The notes: generated by a model not told the origin, from the sequence alone. A DNA stretch of 64,000 nucleotides from Microbulbifer flavimaris (GCF_001641755.2 NZ_LRFG02000002.1:620001-684000); one strand, 5' to 3'. Shown: positions 35,930-45,382, numbered from the stretch's first letter. Made by a program: numbers and translations.

Positions 35930-35956
35930 AAAAAGCGCCCCATGAAGAGGGGCGCT
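35930..35956 (-). terminator. Terminator of the MltF-like gene
   Basis: Arms AGCGCCCC/GGGGCGCT with the loop ATGAAGA; on the minus strand the stem is followed by TTTTTTAT. It lies just after the MltF-like stop. Confidence 0.88.
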
Positions 35957-36011
35957 GCAGGCCTGGTTGCAGGCCGGGGAAATTCGTCTGAAGTTCACAT
36001 ACCTCAGGCTG

Positions 36012-38252
36012 TCAGAGCTGTTGATTGCCGAGCTGCTCCTTGCGCGCCACGGAAAGATAACCCAGATAGCGGTCCCGGATCTTGCGGACATACTGGACCG
36101 GTTCGCGGCCGCGCACATAGCCGAAACGCGCCTGGCGATAATATTCCGGCTTGCTGAGCAGGAGCATCGCTTCCTCGACATGCCCAAACCAGCGATCCGG
36201 GTCCTTGCCGAGACTCTGTGCGAGCTTGCGCGCATCGCGAACATGTCCGTGACCGGCGTTGTAGGCCGCCAGGGTGAAATATATTCGCTGATCGAATTCG
36301 AGGCGTTTGGGAAAGCGATCCTCCAGCCAGTCCAGATAGGTAACACCCGCACGGATATTATTTTCTGGCTGGTAGAGGTCGCCAACGCCCAGCTCCCGCG
36401 CAGTGCGGGGCAGCACCTGCATCAGTCCGCGGGCATCGGCGAAGGATCGCGCCCGGGGATCGAATTGGCTTTCCTGATACATCTGTGCCACTACCATACG
36501 CCAGTCGCGATCCAGCTCGGAGGCATACCGCTTCACAATCGGATCGTATGGCGACAGCCTTTTGGCACTGCGGAGGCGATCCTGCAATGGTTCATGCCTG
36601 CGCTTGCTCTCTTTGAAATACTTGTTATAGGTGACGTTAAAGAACAGGCCACGGTATTTTGCGTTGAGGAAGCCGTTCAGCTTTTGCAACAGTTCCGATT
36701 GGTCATTGCGCACAGCCCAGGCGATATCCTGCTTTCCCGGAAGGGTCCCCACCACGGTAAAGTCATCGCGATAAGTGCGTTCAATATCAACCAGATGGGA
36801 ATCGGCCACTGTAAACGGATAGTCCCCATTAGCGACTGCCTCTATCAGGTGCTCGGTGGTTGCACCCTCTACGGTGACAAGCTGCAGAGGCTTCTCTTGA
36901 TTCTGGGCGAGTGTTCGCAGGTTGTCGTGATAACTGGTCAGAGGATTGACTGCAACCTGCGCTCCGGCCAGCAGTTCCTCTACACGGGTGGGGGAAGCTT
37001 TACGGCTCGCATGCGATGCCGCCGCGATAATTTGCTCCTCAACCTGCATATAGGACCGGGTGAAGGCGAGCCCCTGCTCACGACGCGCATCGGTGACGGT
37101 CAGGGATGCCGCCACCATATCCCCTAACCCCGCATTCAGCGCTTCCGCCAGGTCAACATCAGGGCCTGGAACAACCATACTGAGTCGTAGCCCCTGCTCT
37201 TTGGCAAATCGCTTCAGCAGGTCGTAATCAAACCCCATCAGCTCACCCTTCCACATAAAGTAGGAAGCCGGATGGTTACGGGTAAGGACTCTTAACGTGC
37301 GACTCTTTTTGATTTCTTCCCAATCTCGCAGGGGTCGTTCACGCAACTGGTCGGCGATCAGGTGCTCCTCGGTGAGAAACTCATTGAGAGCTTGCTCCAG
37401 ATCGGGGGCTTTTTTCCGAACCGCCCAGGCAATGGCTCTCTGGGCATGCAGAGTTTCACTCACTGCCAGCTGCGGGTAATAGGGCAGCAGGGCATCAGCC
37501 AGGTTGCTATCCACCACGGTGGCGGGATACTCGCCAGAAGCGACCGCGCCCAGCAGGGAATCGTGATCCACCGGTTCGTCGAGATAGCGAATTTCAAACC
37601 GGCCGTTATTCGCCGTATCGTCGCCTGTGGCGGATGGAGAGTCACTTTTCTGGACTGCGGAAGCCAGTGAGTGCGCGAAGGCACTGCCACGCCGCACGGC
37701 TACCAACAGGGGCTCATCATTTCCTGCCGCTTGCATATCGGCACGAGTGACCAGCAATTCACGGACATATTGAAGCGGGCGGGTGAACGCCACTTCCTCG
37801 GCACGAAACTCCGTGCGGGTGAAGTTGATGGCAATGACATCACCGCGCCCTTCCGTCAGCGCCGGTATCAGGTCAGCGAAGCTCTGCACGTATACCCACT
37901 GGGGCTCGAGACCGCGGCTACGCGCAAATTTTTCCGCCAACTCGCGCCAGGTACTGCTGGGGAGGCCGTCCCGCGGCAGGGACAGGTCGGTAAGCCCGAC
38001 CGGTGCCAACAGGCGCAAAGTCCCGTGCTCGCGAATCGAAGCGAGGTCACCTTGCTCGGTATAGTTTTCAAAAGCTGGTGGCTGCGGCTCTGCTGGCTCC
38101 ACTGCTGGCGTCATTTCCTCTATACCCACCTGCGCGGACTGCCCTTCCTGCCCAACTTCACGGTCGCTTTTCCCACAAGCAACCAGAGTGAGCAGCGCTG
38201 CCATCAAGACAGACAGGAGAGTTATGCCTCTAGCAAACTTTCGATCCTTCAC
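36012..38252 (-). CDS. MltF-like lytic transglycosylase with two solute-binding domains
   Basis: A 746-residue lipoprotein (lipobox VAC near residue 25). Two tandem SBP_bac_3-type halves follow. The first begins at HGTLRLLAPVGLTDLSL and has GDVIAINFTRTEFRAEEVAFT. The second begins at RTLRVLTRNHPASYFMW and has GDMVAASLTVTDARREQGLAFT. The SLT domain is at the C-terminus, with the catalytic Glu in QMYQESQF, then GLMQVLPRTA and YFTLAAYNAGHG. E. coli MltF has one such binding half, so the doubled half is unusual. I take GTG 38252 because it gives an ordinary lipoprotein signal; ATG 38300 is the main alternative. Confidence 0.87.
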   Translation of the reverse strand: MKDRKFARGITLLSVLMAALLTLVACGKSDREVGQEGQSAQVGIEEMTPAVEPAEPQPPAFENYTEQGDLASIREHGTLRLLAPVGLTDLSLPRDGLPSSTWRELAEKFARSRGLEPQWVYVQSFADLIPALTEGRGDVIAINFTRTEFRAEEVAFTRPLQYVRELLVTRADMQAAGNDEPLLVAVRRGSAFAHSLASAVQKSDSPSATGDDTANNGRFEIRYLDEPVDHDSLLGAVASGEYPATVVDSNLADALLPYYPQLAVSETLHAQRAIAWAVRKKAPDLEQALNEFLTEEHLIADQLRERPLRDWEEIKKSRTLRVLTRNHPASYFMWKGELMGFDYDLLKRFAKEQGLRLSMVVPGPDVDLAEALNAGLGDMVAASLTVTDARREQGLAFTRSYMQVEEQIIAAASHASRKASPTRVEELLAGAQVAVNPLTSYHDNLRTLAQNQEKPLQLVTVEGATTEHLIEAVANGDYPFTVADSHLVDIERTYRDDFTVVGTLPGKQDIAWAVRNDQSELLQKLNGFLNAKYRGLFFNVTYNKYFKESKRRHEPLQDRLRSAKRLSPYDPIVKRYASELDRDWRMVVAQMYQESQFDPRARSFADARGLMQVLPRTARELGVGDLYQPENNIRAGVTYLDWLEDRFPKRLEFDQRIYFTLAAYNAGHGHVRDARKLAQSLGKDPDRWFGHVEEAMLLLSKPEYYRQARFGYVRGREPVQYVRKIRDRYLGYLSVARKEQLGNQQL

Positions 38253-38647
38253 GGTTTCGCCTTTATGTTTATCGGATGCATTGTTTTTTGGAGTACCCAT
38301 TAATGCACTACGGAAGAAATTGTGCAACGTCTCACAATTTTGCTGCCAAGTTTCATCTGGCATGTAAATTGCGGGGAACGCCATACAGACTATAAAAATA
38401 AATGTTGCGCTAGACGTCCTTTACTGGTCGGACAAGTACCCTCGCGACGAGTGGAAGGTGCTGCAGGTTGAATAAAAAAGTGGCTTTTCTGGTCGCGGAT
38501 GTTACTGATCGGCTGTTCCATTCGCTTCACCGACCACAACAAAAGAGCTCACTCCACTTGTCCCTGCAAGCAGTGCACTAATCACTTTGCTGCAACTATT
38601 TTCCACCGATCCACGATCTTATTGAGGCACTACAGGGAGGCCTCAAC
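38253..38647. other. Divergent intergenic region
   Basis: No supported gene. The first 48 to 132 bases may code if the MltF-like gene starts upstream (ATG 38300 or 38384). The rest is AT-rich and must hold promoters for the two divergent lipoprotein genes. A GGGAGG SD is seen just before the next ATG at 38648. Confidence 0.45.
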
Positions 38648-39577
38648 ATGATTCGGATTTGTTTACTGCTGGCAACACTGTTCCAGGTTGCCTGCGCATC
38701 AAACAATGCAGTGGAAGCGAGCCGCCAGGCTGGTATTGAGCCGGCGGCGCTACTGCAGGCGCCAACAACTTTGCTCGAAACTGCCAACGAGGAGGGCTCG
38801 GCAGGTAACAGGCTTTTTCTGGTAAGCGAAGAAATGCGCAGCTATCTACGGTCCAAGGCGAGGGGCAACAGCCCGGTGGAGCGCATGAATGCCGTACTTC
38901 AAGATCTGAAGACCCGCGGTGCCTATCTGCAGTACGACCTCAATCGAACGACTTCGGCAGCAGAGGCTTTTGCCCAGCAGCAAGGGAACTGCGTTTCCCA
39001 CGCCGCGATGATCGTCGCCATGGCACGCCACGTCGGCCTCGAGGCCTATGTCAATCAGGGGGCGATCAATAGCAGCAGCCAGTTTTCGGAATCAGACAGC
39101 GGCGTGCGGTTTCGACAGAACGTGTCCCATATCAATGCCGTGGTGGTCATCGACGGCAGGCCATTTATCATCGAGCAGGACTATCGCATTTACCACGGTA
39201 AGAACCTGCACCGCCTGAGTGACCGGGAAGCCAAGTCCTTGTATCTAAACAACCTCGCCATGGAGGCCATGCTGCGGGATGAGATGGAGCTGGCTTTTGT
39301 GCATATGCGCAATGCGATCAACCTCGATGACGACTCCAGCGTTCTCTGGGGTGGACTCGGCACGGTCTATCGTCGCCTGGGCGCAATGCGACTCGCCCAG
39401 CAGAGCTTCATCCACGCGCTCAATCTCAATCCGCAGGACGGTATCGCACAGAACAACTTGCGCCTGGTGCAGAATCGCCTGCAGACGCAAGAAGCCTATG
39501 CGGACAGCCAGCTCTCCAGAAACAAAGACTCTAGCGCGCCCCATGCCGAGATGGAGATACAGCTGCTGGCGCAATAA
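38648..39577 (+). CDS. Lipoprotein with transglutaminase-like core and TPR repeats
   Basis: A 309-residue lipoprotein (lipobox VAC near residue 17). The middle resembles a transglutaminase/cysteine-protease core: TTSAAEAFAQQQGNCVSHAAMIVAMARHVGLEAY with the probable catalytic Cys, then VSHINAVVVI with the His and PFIIEQDYRI with an Asp. The C-terminal part has TPR-like helices (LWGGLGTVYRRLGAMRLAQQSFIHALNLNPQDG). It could cross-link, cleave or bind peptides in the envelope. The function is not established. It lies divergent from the MltF-like gene. Confidence 0.84.
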   Translation: MIRICLLLATLFQVACASNNAVEASRQAGIEPAALLQAPTTLLETANEEGSAGNRLFLVSEEMRSYLRSKARGNSPVERMNAVLQDLKTRGAYLQYDLNRTTSAAEAFAQQQGNCVSHAAMIVAMARHVGLEAYVNQGAINSSSQFSESDSGVRFRQNVSHINAVVVIDGRPFIIEQDYRIYHGKNLHRLSDREAKSLYLNNLAMEAMLRDEMELAFVHMRNAINLDDDSSVLWGGLGTVYRRLGAMRLAQQSFIHALNLNPQDGIAQNNLRLVQNRLQTQEAYADSQLSRNKDSSAPHAEMEIQLLAQ

Positions 39578-39607
39578 GATCGTATGATAGGATTCAGGCG
39601 TTAGTGC

Positions 39608-40546
39608 TCAGGGCTGAGCGGTTACCAGCTCACGCTGCTCAGCCGTTACCTGCTCTGGGACCCCATCCCGGAAGGTGAAATAGGCCTCTGTCATCGCATC
39701 GGGTGCCTCGAGCTGGGGATAGTGCCCGATACCGCTGAGCTCGGTGATATTCGGCTTGTCAATCAACTGCCGAAAGCGTGCCACCATATGGGCGCCCGAG
39801 ATGGGGTCGGCAATGCCGTTAACCAGCTTGACCGGCACATTGGCTTGCTGCAGTGCCCCCACCCACCGCGCTCGATTTTTTCGTCGCTGGGTCATATAGC
39901 CAATCAAGCGATGCATCACTCGATCACCGTTATTACAGCGGATCAACTCCCAGAAGCTCTCGATTTCCTGTTCAGACGGCGGCGTCTTTTCGCCAAAGAT
40001 TTCCTGCAGATTGCTGGCCAGCTTTGCCTTGCTGGTAAGCCGGGAAACCAGCGGCCCGAGAGGCGACAACAACAAGCGCTGAATAAGCGCCGGACGATGG
40101 GTTTCCGGAAACAAGCCGCCATTCAACAGACAGACCGTCTGGATGCGAAGCCGACAACGACCCTGCCTGTCATCCTCACGCCTGCTGTTATCCCGAGCCA
40201 GCAACTCCTGGGTGACAGTGGCCCCGTAATCATGCGCGAGAACATGGTACTCCTGTATACCCTCACTGGAGAGCCAGGCCTCGATCAGGTCCGCTTGTTG
40301 CGCAATCAGGTAGGCGCAATCCCGGGGCTTGGCGGAGTCGCCGAACCCCAGCATATCCAGGGTGTAGAGCGAATAGCGTTCGGCCAGCGGATGCCAGACC
40401 TTGTTCCAGTCCCAGGACGACGTCGGAAAGCCATGTATCAACAGTAGAGGTGGCGCGCCCTCCTGGCCGCCACGACGAGTAAAGATCGAGCGGCCGGAAA
40501 AATTGAAAGTTGCACCTGCCGATCGCCAATCATTCAAATCGATCAT
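39608..40546 (-). CDS. Alpha/beta hydrolase with Asp nucleophile, MEST-like
   Basis: A 312-residue alpha/beta hydrolase. Oxyanion-hole region LLIHGFPTSSWDW. The nucleophile elbow reads LAHDYGATVTQELL, with Asp rather than Ser, as in epoxide hydrolases, dehalogenases and the vertebrate MEST/PEG1 protein. The following CLLNGGLFPETHRP, the segment RRKNRARWVGAL and the end GIGHYPQLEAP also match MEST closely. The catalytic His is in GHYPQ. The reaction is not known for MEST. It lies between the transglutaminase-like lipoprotein and the DUF1570-like peptidase. Confidence 0.87.
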   Translation of the reverse strand: MIDLNDWRSAGATFNFSGRSIFTRRGGQEGAPPLLLIHGFPTSSWDWNKVWHPLAERYSLYTLDMLGFGDSAKPRDCAYLIAQQADLIEAWLSSEGIQEYHVLAHDYGATVTQELLARDNSRREDDRQGRCRLRIQTVCLLNGGLFPETHRPALIQRLLLSPLGPLVSRLTSKAKLASNLQEIFGEKTPPSEQEIESFWELIRCNNGDRVMHRLIGYMTQRRKNRARWVGALQQANVPVKLVNGIADPISGAHMVARFRQLIDKPNITELSGIGHYPQLEAPDAMTEAYFTFRDGVPEQVTAEQRELVTAQP

Positions 40547-40616
40547 CCGCCAGATCCCTCTCAGGCCTTTGCTGCATCATCAGCGAGTATTCTGCCTGTT
40601 AAGGTATCACAACAAA

Positions 40617-40642
40617 AAGCCCCGCACTCTCGTGCAGGGCTT
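40617..40642 (-). terminator. Terminator of the DUF1570-like peptidase gene
   Basis: Arms AAGCCCcGCAC/GTGCagGGCTT; on the minus strand the hairpin is followed by TTTTGTTG, just after the stop at 40671. Confidence 0.85.
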
Positions 40643-40670
40643 AACTAACCACGGAACAGGATCGGGGGGG

Positions 40671-42200
40671 TTAACCTTCCTTTTGTGCGAGGATAGAAGT
40701 CTTTTGCTTCTTCTCCACTCCTTCCATCTCCACCAGCATATCCTTGATCTGCTTGTACTCGTCCTCATCGGTGAGGTCCATCAGCAGGGGCTGGGCAACC
40801 TGGGCGAAGTATTCCGCATCTTTTTTCTGGTACAGCTCCATGGCCAGCCACTGGGCGATATGGACCTGGCGCGGGGCGCGCAGATAGGCCTGCTCCAGCA
40901 TCTCCAGGTATTTGTCACGGGGGTAGTCCAGCATTTCCATGCTCATGGCCAGTCCGTACCAGTGAGACGCAGTGTCTTCGTCGTTGTTAACAAGGTGTAC
41001 AAACTTGTCGCGCGCCTTCTTCAGCTGATCACGGTCCCGCTCCGGTCCCGGCGTATACATCTGCCGGTTGAGCACCAGCCAGGCATCCGCTTTCTGGAAC
41101 CAGAACTTGTTGCGGTCGTGCATGGGGATAGTTGAGAGCAGCTCCTCGGCGAACTCGAAGTCCCCTACCTGTATTGCCGCTTCGGCATAGGTAACAGTGA
41201 GCTCGGAGCTCTCCAGGCCCTCGGCCTGTGCGTACTGCAGCAATGCACCCAGGCCATCCGGATTGTAGCCCGACATCACCAGGAAGCGAGCCACCTCAGC
41301 CACCGCAGTGCGCGGGGAAAGCTGGCGCATGTCCGGGCTGACTTCCTTGAAGTCAGCCGGTACAGCACCGGCCGCCATCTCGAAGCTGCCGTCCTGGAAC
41401 AATGCGTTATAGCGCTCTTCTACCTGCTCCAGCGTCACGCCGAAACTCTTCTCCAGCGCTTTTACCGGATCGTCTCCTCGGTTGTACGCTTTCACATAAT
41501 CCTTGAACTGCTCCACCTTGCCGCTTTCCATCAGCAGCCAGTGCGTCAGCATCCACCCGCTGGCATAGACACGACCTTTCTCTTCATCCGGGGTATTGAT
41601 CACAGTGGCACGCAGCAGCTCTTCCAGCGGCATCGGCGCGGTATAGATCAGGGTCAGGGCCCGTTCCTGGGGAATGGCACCCAGCTGATAACGCCCCGCC
41701 TCGGGAAAGGTCATGGTGGACATGAACTCGGCAAAACCCTCGCTGTACCAGTAGGGGTAGTGCACGGTGTTGCCGTTGTAACTCAGGTAGTGGGTGTACT
41801 CGTGAAAAAGGAATTCACGTGCTTTCAGCTGGCGCTTGCCGCTGCGGCCATCCAGATTCACCAGTGCATAGCTGCCCTGGGCGGTGGTGTCGAACAGGCC
41901 ATTGGTGATTTCCGCCAGCTCGGGACCCACCAGCCCGGCGTAGGTCGTGCGGTCTGCTGCGGCATAGATGGTGAGCTTTTTGCCCCGGTCCTCTGTGTGC
42001 AGAAGCTTCAGCGCAACGGCGCGGTAGCGCTCCAGATCGCGGGCGAGGGTATCGATGGCTTCCGGGTCACCATTGGTGACGATACGGAAGTTCTCGGTGT
42101 CCACCTGGTACCAGGCATCGTCGGCCAGCTCCCGCGCGCTGCAGGCTGAAAGCAAAAAAGCGGAACAAATTACCAGCAGTGTGAGCGTTCGAGAAACCAT
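40671..42200 (-). CDS. DUF1570-like zinc peptidase lipoprotein
   Basis: A 509-residue lipoprotein (lipobox SAC near residue 18). The N-terminal half has a DUF1570-like metallopeptidase core: FLFHEYTHYLSY gives the HExxH zinc site, YWYSEGFAEFMSTM the following acidic zinc ligand, and WMLTHWLL is further on. The C-terminal half is helical with TPR-like spacing (YAEAAIQVGDFEFAEELLSTI). Proteolysis in the periplasm is likely. The start is ATG 42200; a longer frame begins at 42257 and lacks a clean signal peptide. It is divergent from the M1 peptidase. Confidence 0.86.
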   Translation of the reverse strand: MVSRTLTLLVICSAFLLSACSARELADDAWYQVDTENFRIVTNGDPEAIDTLARDLERYRAVALKLLHTEDRGKKLTIYAAADRTTYAGLVGPELAEITNGLFDTTAQGSYALVNLDGRSGKRQLKAREFLFHEYTHYLSYNGNTVHYPYWYSEGFAEFMSTMTFPEAGRYQLGAIPQERALTLIYTAPMPLEELLRATVINTPDEEKGRVYASGWMLTHWLLMESGKVEQFKDYVKAYNRGDDPVKALEKSFGVTLEQVEERYNALFQDGSFEMAAGAVPADFKEVSPDMRQLSPRTAVAEVARFLVMSGYNPDGLGALLQYAQAEGLESSELTVTYAEAAIQVGDFEFAEELLSTIPMHDRNKFWFQKADAWLVLNRQMYTPGPERDRDQLKKARDKFVHLVNNDEDTASHWYGLAMSMEMLDYPRDKYLEMLEQAYLRAPRQVHIAQWLAMELYQKKDAEYFAQVAQPLLMDLTDEDEYKQIKDMLVEMEGVEKKQKTSILAQKEG

Positions 42201-42267
42201 ATTCTGACCACCAGGGTTTGTTTCTTCTATGCCCTCCCTGGCCAGGATGAAGCCCACACATTACAGG

Positions 42268-42283
42268 TTTTGATTGATCAAAA
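42268..42283. promoter_or_regulatory. Inverted repeat between divergent peptidase genes
   Basis: Arms TTTTGAT/ATCAAAA with a two-base centre. It is like an FNR half-site pair but the spacer is two, not four, so FNR is unlikely. It sits between the DUF1570-like and M1 peptidase genes and could control both. Confidence 0.4.
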
Positions 42284-42452
42284 AAAGAACAATTTTAGAC
42301 GAGAACTGCACATCCGTCGGACTTTTTCCGACTGCTCAGAGGATGACAGTCCCGGCCACAGGGCAGATACGGGCCCCGCGACTTCGGCAAGAAGCTGACT
42401 GAACAGTTACAATCCGTTCAGCTCCCGCGAATGGAAGAGAGATAGAAACACC

Positions 42453-45197
42453 ATGAAGCACACCGCCCTGCGCAGCCTGCTGGCGCTACCCCTCGCGGCC
42501 TTACTGGCCTGCAGCCCCGCCGAGGATGCGAACAAGCCATCCAGTAATGAGGAGATGCAGACCGCCACCGAAGTCCCCGAGACAGCCGAAGCGGAGGCAC
42601 CTGAGAGAGCCGCCGGAATCCCCGACGAGGCTCCCGCCGGACGCCTGCCGGAGGGCGTTACACCGACCGCCTACCGGCTGGATCTGCTGATCGATCCGCG
42701 CGAGGACGATTTCTCCGGCAGTGTAGCGATCGATATCGACCTGGATTTCGATGCCAAGCATGTCTGGCTGCACGGCAAAAACTTACAGGTCAGCGCCGTC
42801 ACTGCGGTGCTGGAGGATGGCAAAACGGTGGACGGCCAGTACAGCGAAGTGCTGGAAAGTGGTGTCGCCAGGGTCAGCTTCGCCGAACCCCTGCCCGAGG
42901 GCGCATTTACCCTGCGAATGGATTACAGCGCGCCGTTCGATCGCAACCTGGCGGGTCTGTTCAAGGTGGAAGAGCAGGGCAATGCGTATGCGCTGGCCAA
43001 ATCCGAATCCATTCAGGCGCGCAAATACCTTCCCGGCTTCGACGAGCCCGGCCTCAAGGCACCGTTCGATATTACGCTGACCGTGCCGCAAGGCTATGCC
43101 GCCATCAGCAACGGCGCCGAGATCAAACGTGAGCCCGCGGGCGAGGGCCTGGAGAAGGTGACTTTCGCCACCACGCGCCCCACGCCCACCTACCTGCTCT
43201 CACTCTCTGTTGGTCCCTTCGATATGGTGGAGCGCGCGGCTATTCCGCCGAGCCAGTACCGCACCAAGCCCATCCCCCTGCGTGGCTTTGCCCGCAAGGG
43301 GCGCGGACAGGATATGAGTTACATCCTCGATATCACCCCGCGCATGGTGGAGATTTTTGAGAACGAGCTGAAGCGCCCCTACCCGTTCGAGAAACTGGAT
43401 ATTATCGCTGCACCGCAGTGGCCCAGCGGGGCGACAGAACTCTCCGCCGCCATCACCTACCGCGAACAGCGCATTCTGGTGGGGAACGACCCGGCACCCG
43501 GCGCACGACTGGCGCTGCTGCAGATCCACGCCCACGAAATCGCCCATATGTGGTTTGGCAATCTGGTGACGCCACCCTGGTGGGATGACCTGTGGCTGAA
43601 AGAAGGCTTTTCCACCTGGGGTACGCCGCTGGCACTGACCATCATGGAACCGGAGGGCGGCCACGAGCTCAATGCTGCCGAGGAAGCGATCAGCGCCATG
43701 CAGCTGGACTCCCTGGCCAGCACCCGCGCCATCCGTGAACCCATCGAGGACAATAACGAGATCCGCAACGCCTACGACGCCATTACCTATGACAAGAGCC
43801 TCGGCGTCATTCATATGGTGGACCAGTATTTCCGCCCGGAAAAATTCCGCCCGGCACTGGGCCGCTATATCGAGACCTTTGCCGATGGTGTCGCCAACTC
43901 TGAGGATTTCTATCGCGTTATCGGTGAGGAGACCAATACGCCAGAACTGACCGAAACCTTCCGTAGTTTTGTGGAGCAGAAAGGTGTGCCGCAACTGGAT
44001 GTCACACTGGAGTGCGGTAACGGCGCCGCCCAGGTCAATATCAAACAGCAGCGCTACAAGCCGCTGGGCTCACCCATCGAGAGTGTCGCCACCAAATGGA
44101 CCATCCCCGTGTGCCTGCGCAGTGATGCCGGCCGGCAGTGCGTAATGATGGAAGAGGCAGAGCAGACCCTGGCCATCAGCGGTGGCATCTGCCCCGAGTG
44201 GCTGCTGCCCAATGCCAAGGGCAGCGGCTACTACCGCTGGACTCTGTCACCGGAGCAGTGGCAGTCCCTGTTGGCGACTTTTGATGAGCTGACCCCCACT
44301 GAGGCGATGTCCGTGATCGACAGCGCCTTCGCCGCTTTTGAGGCGGGCACCCTGCCGGAAGCGACACTGATTGAAGTAATGAGGAAGTCGGCCAACTCGG
44401 ATCGCCGCCAGGTGGTCAGTGCACCGCTGGGCCACCTGGAAAAATACCGTCGCAACTATGTGGATGATGAGCAACAACAGGCTTTCCTTGATTTCCTGCA
44501 ATCCCTGTATCAGCCCGTACTGCAGCGCACCGAAGGAAGTGACGACAACGACGAGAAGCTTCTGCATAGTGAGCTGCAGAGCTTTATGGCCCTGACAGGG
44601 GATGACCCCGACACCCGCAAAGCCCTGACCGACAAAGCCATTGCTTTCACCGGCTTCAAGGGCGAGCAGGATAAAGCCGCGCTGGACTCCGACCTCTATG
44701 AGGCGGCCCTGACCGTCGCAGTTCAGGATGCCGGCGCCGACTTCCTGCCACATCTGGTGAAGATTCGCAGCGAGATCGACGACCCCCGCTTTGAGAACGC
44801 CAGCGCCAACGCCATCGGTGGCAGCAATGACCCCGAGCAACTGGAGCAGATCCACGAACTGGCACTTGGGGATGCGATCGGCCCCCGGGAAACCTTCGGC
44901 CTGTTGCTACATGCACTGGCCCAGCCTGCAGTGAAAGACCAGCACTGGCAGTGGTTGCAATCCAACTTCCCCACGATAGTGAAGAAAATCCCCGCCCAGT
45001 GGCGTCGTCGCACGCCGGGATTTGCACGCGCCTTCTGTGAGCCGGAGAAACTGCAGCAGTTGCAACAGCTGTTCGAGACACACGGTGCGCAGACTCCAGG
45101 CTACCGCCGCAGCCTGGACCAGACCGGTGAACAGATACAGCTCTGCATCGCCCTGAAAGACAGGGGTAAGGCGCTAGTCAATGCGCTGGCGCAGTAA
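42453..45197 (+). CDS. M1-family metallopeptidase (aminopeptidase-N-like) lipoprotein
   Basis: A 914-residue lipoprotein (lipobox LLAC near residue 20) followed by a low-complexity linker, then a gluzincin domain. The N-terminal beta domain begins PTAYRLDLLIDPREDDFSG. The exopeptidase motif reads GATEL instead of the usual GAMEN (near residue 328). The zinc site is HEIAHMWFGNLVTPPWWDDLWLKEGF, the HEXXH-18-E of M1. The C-terminal ERAP1-like helical region follows. It trims N-terminal residues from peptides in the periplasm. The weak GAMEN site suggests altered specificity. Confidence 0.92.
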   Translation: MKHTALRSLLALPLAALLACSPAEDANKPSSNEEMQTATEVPETAEAEAPERAAGIPDEAPAGRLPEGVTPTAYRLDLLIDPREDDFSGSVAIDIDLDFDAKHVWLHGKNLQVSAVTAVLEDGKTVDGQYSEVLESGVARVSFAEPLPEGAFTLRMDYSAPFDRNLAGLFKVEEQGNAYALAKSESIQARKYLPGFDEPGLKAPFDITLTVPQGYAAISNGAEIKREPAGEGLEKVTFATTRPTPTYLLSLSVGPFDMVERAAIPPSQYRTKPIPLRGFARKGRGQDMSYILDITPRMVEIFENELKRPYPFEKLDIIAAPQWPSGATELSAAITYREQRILVGNDPAPGARLALLQIHAHEIAHMWFGNLVTPPWWDDLWLKEGFSTWGTPLALTIMEPEGGHELNAAEEAISAMQLDSLASTRAIREPIEDNNEIRNAYDAITYDKSLGVIHMVDQYFRPEKFRPALGRYIETFADGVANSEDFYRVIGEETNTPELTETFRSFVEQKGVPQLDVTLECGNGAAQVNIKQQRYKPLGSPIESVATKWTIPVCLRSDAGRQCVMMEEAEQTLAISGGICPEWLLPNAKGSGYYRWTLSPEQWQSLLATFDELTPTEAMSVIDSAFAAFEAGTLPEATLIEVMRKSANSDRRQVVSAPLGHLEKYRRNYVDDEQQQAFLDFLQSLYQPVLQRTEGSDDNDEKLLHSELQSFMALTGDDPDTRKALTDKAIAFTGFKGEQDKAALDSDLYEAALTVAVQDAGADFLPHLVKIRSEIDDPRFENASANAIGGSNDPEQLEQIHELALGDAIGPRETFGLLLHALAQPAVKDQHWQWLQSNFPTIVKKIPAQWRRRTPGFARAFCEPEKLQQLQQLFETHGAQTPGYRRSLDQTGEQIQLCIALKDRGKALVNALAQ

Positions 45198-45208
45198 GGA
45201 GGCACAGG

Positions 45209-45331
45209 CTGGATGCCGGCCTGCGCCGGCATAACGACCCCTATCCCGTCATCCCGGACTTGATCCGGGATCCAGTCCGCGGAAACCGATCTCCCGCGCA
45301 AAACTGGATATTGGCCTGTGTCGGCGTGACG
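45209..45331. repeat. Cluster of three REP-like palindromes
   Basis: 45209-45236 (CTGGATGCCGGCC...GGCATAACG), 45248-45275 (GTCATCCCGGACT...GGGATCCAG) and 45304-45331 (CTGGATATTGGCC...GGCGTGACG) are inverted or degenerate copies of the element found near 9.9, 26.9 and 56.1 kb. They separate two convergent genes, where a terminator would be expected. No gene is seen in 45198-45382. Confidence 0.8.
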
Positions 45332-45382
45332 AGCCTCATCCCATCATCGCCAACCTGACTAGGGGCACGGTTGCGGGGGCTG

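Noticed and set aside
42268-42283. FNR site
   Set aside because: The dyad has a two-base centre instead of four, so it does not fit FNR. It is kept only as an unassigned repeat.
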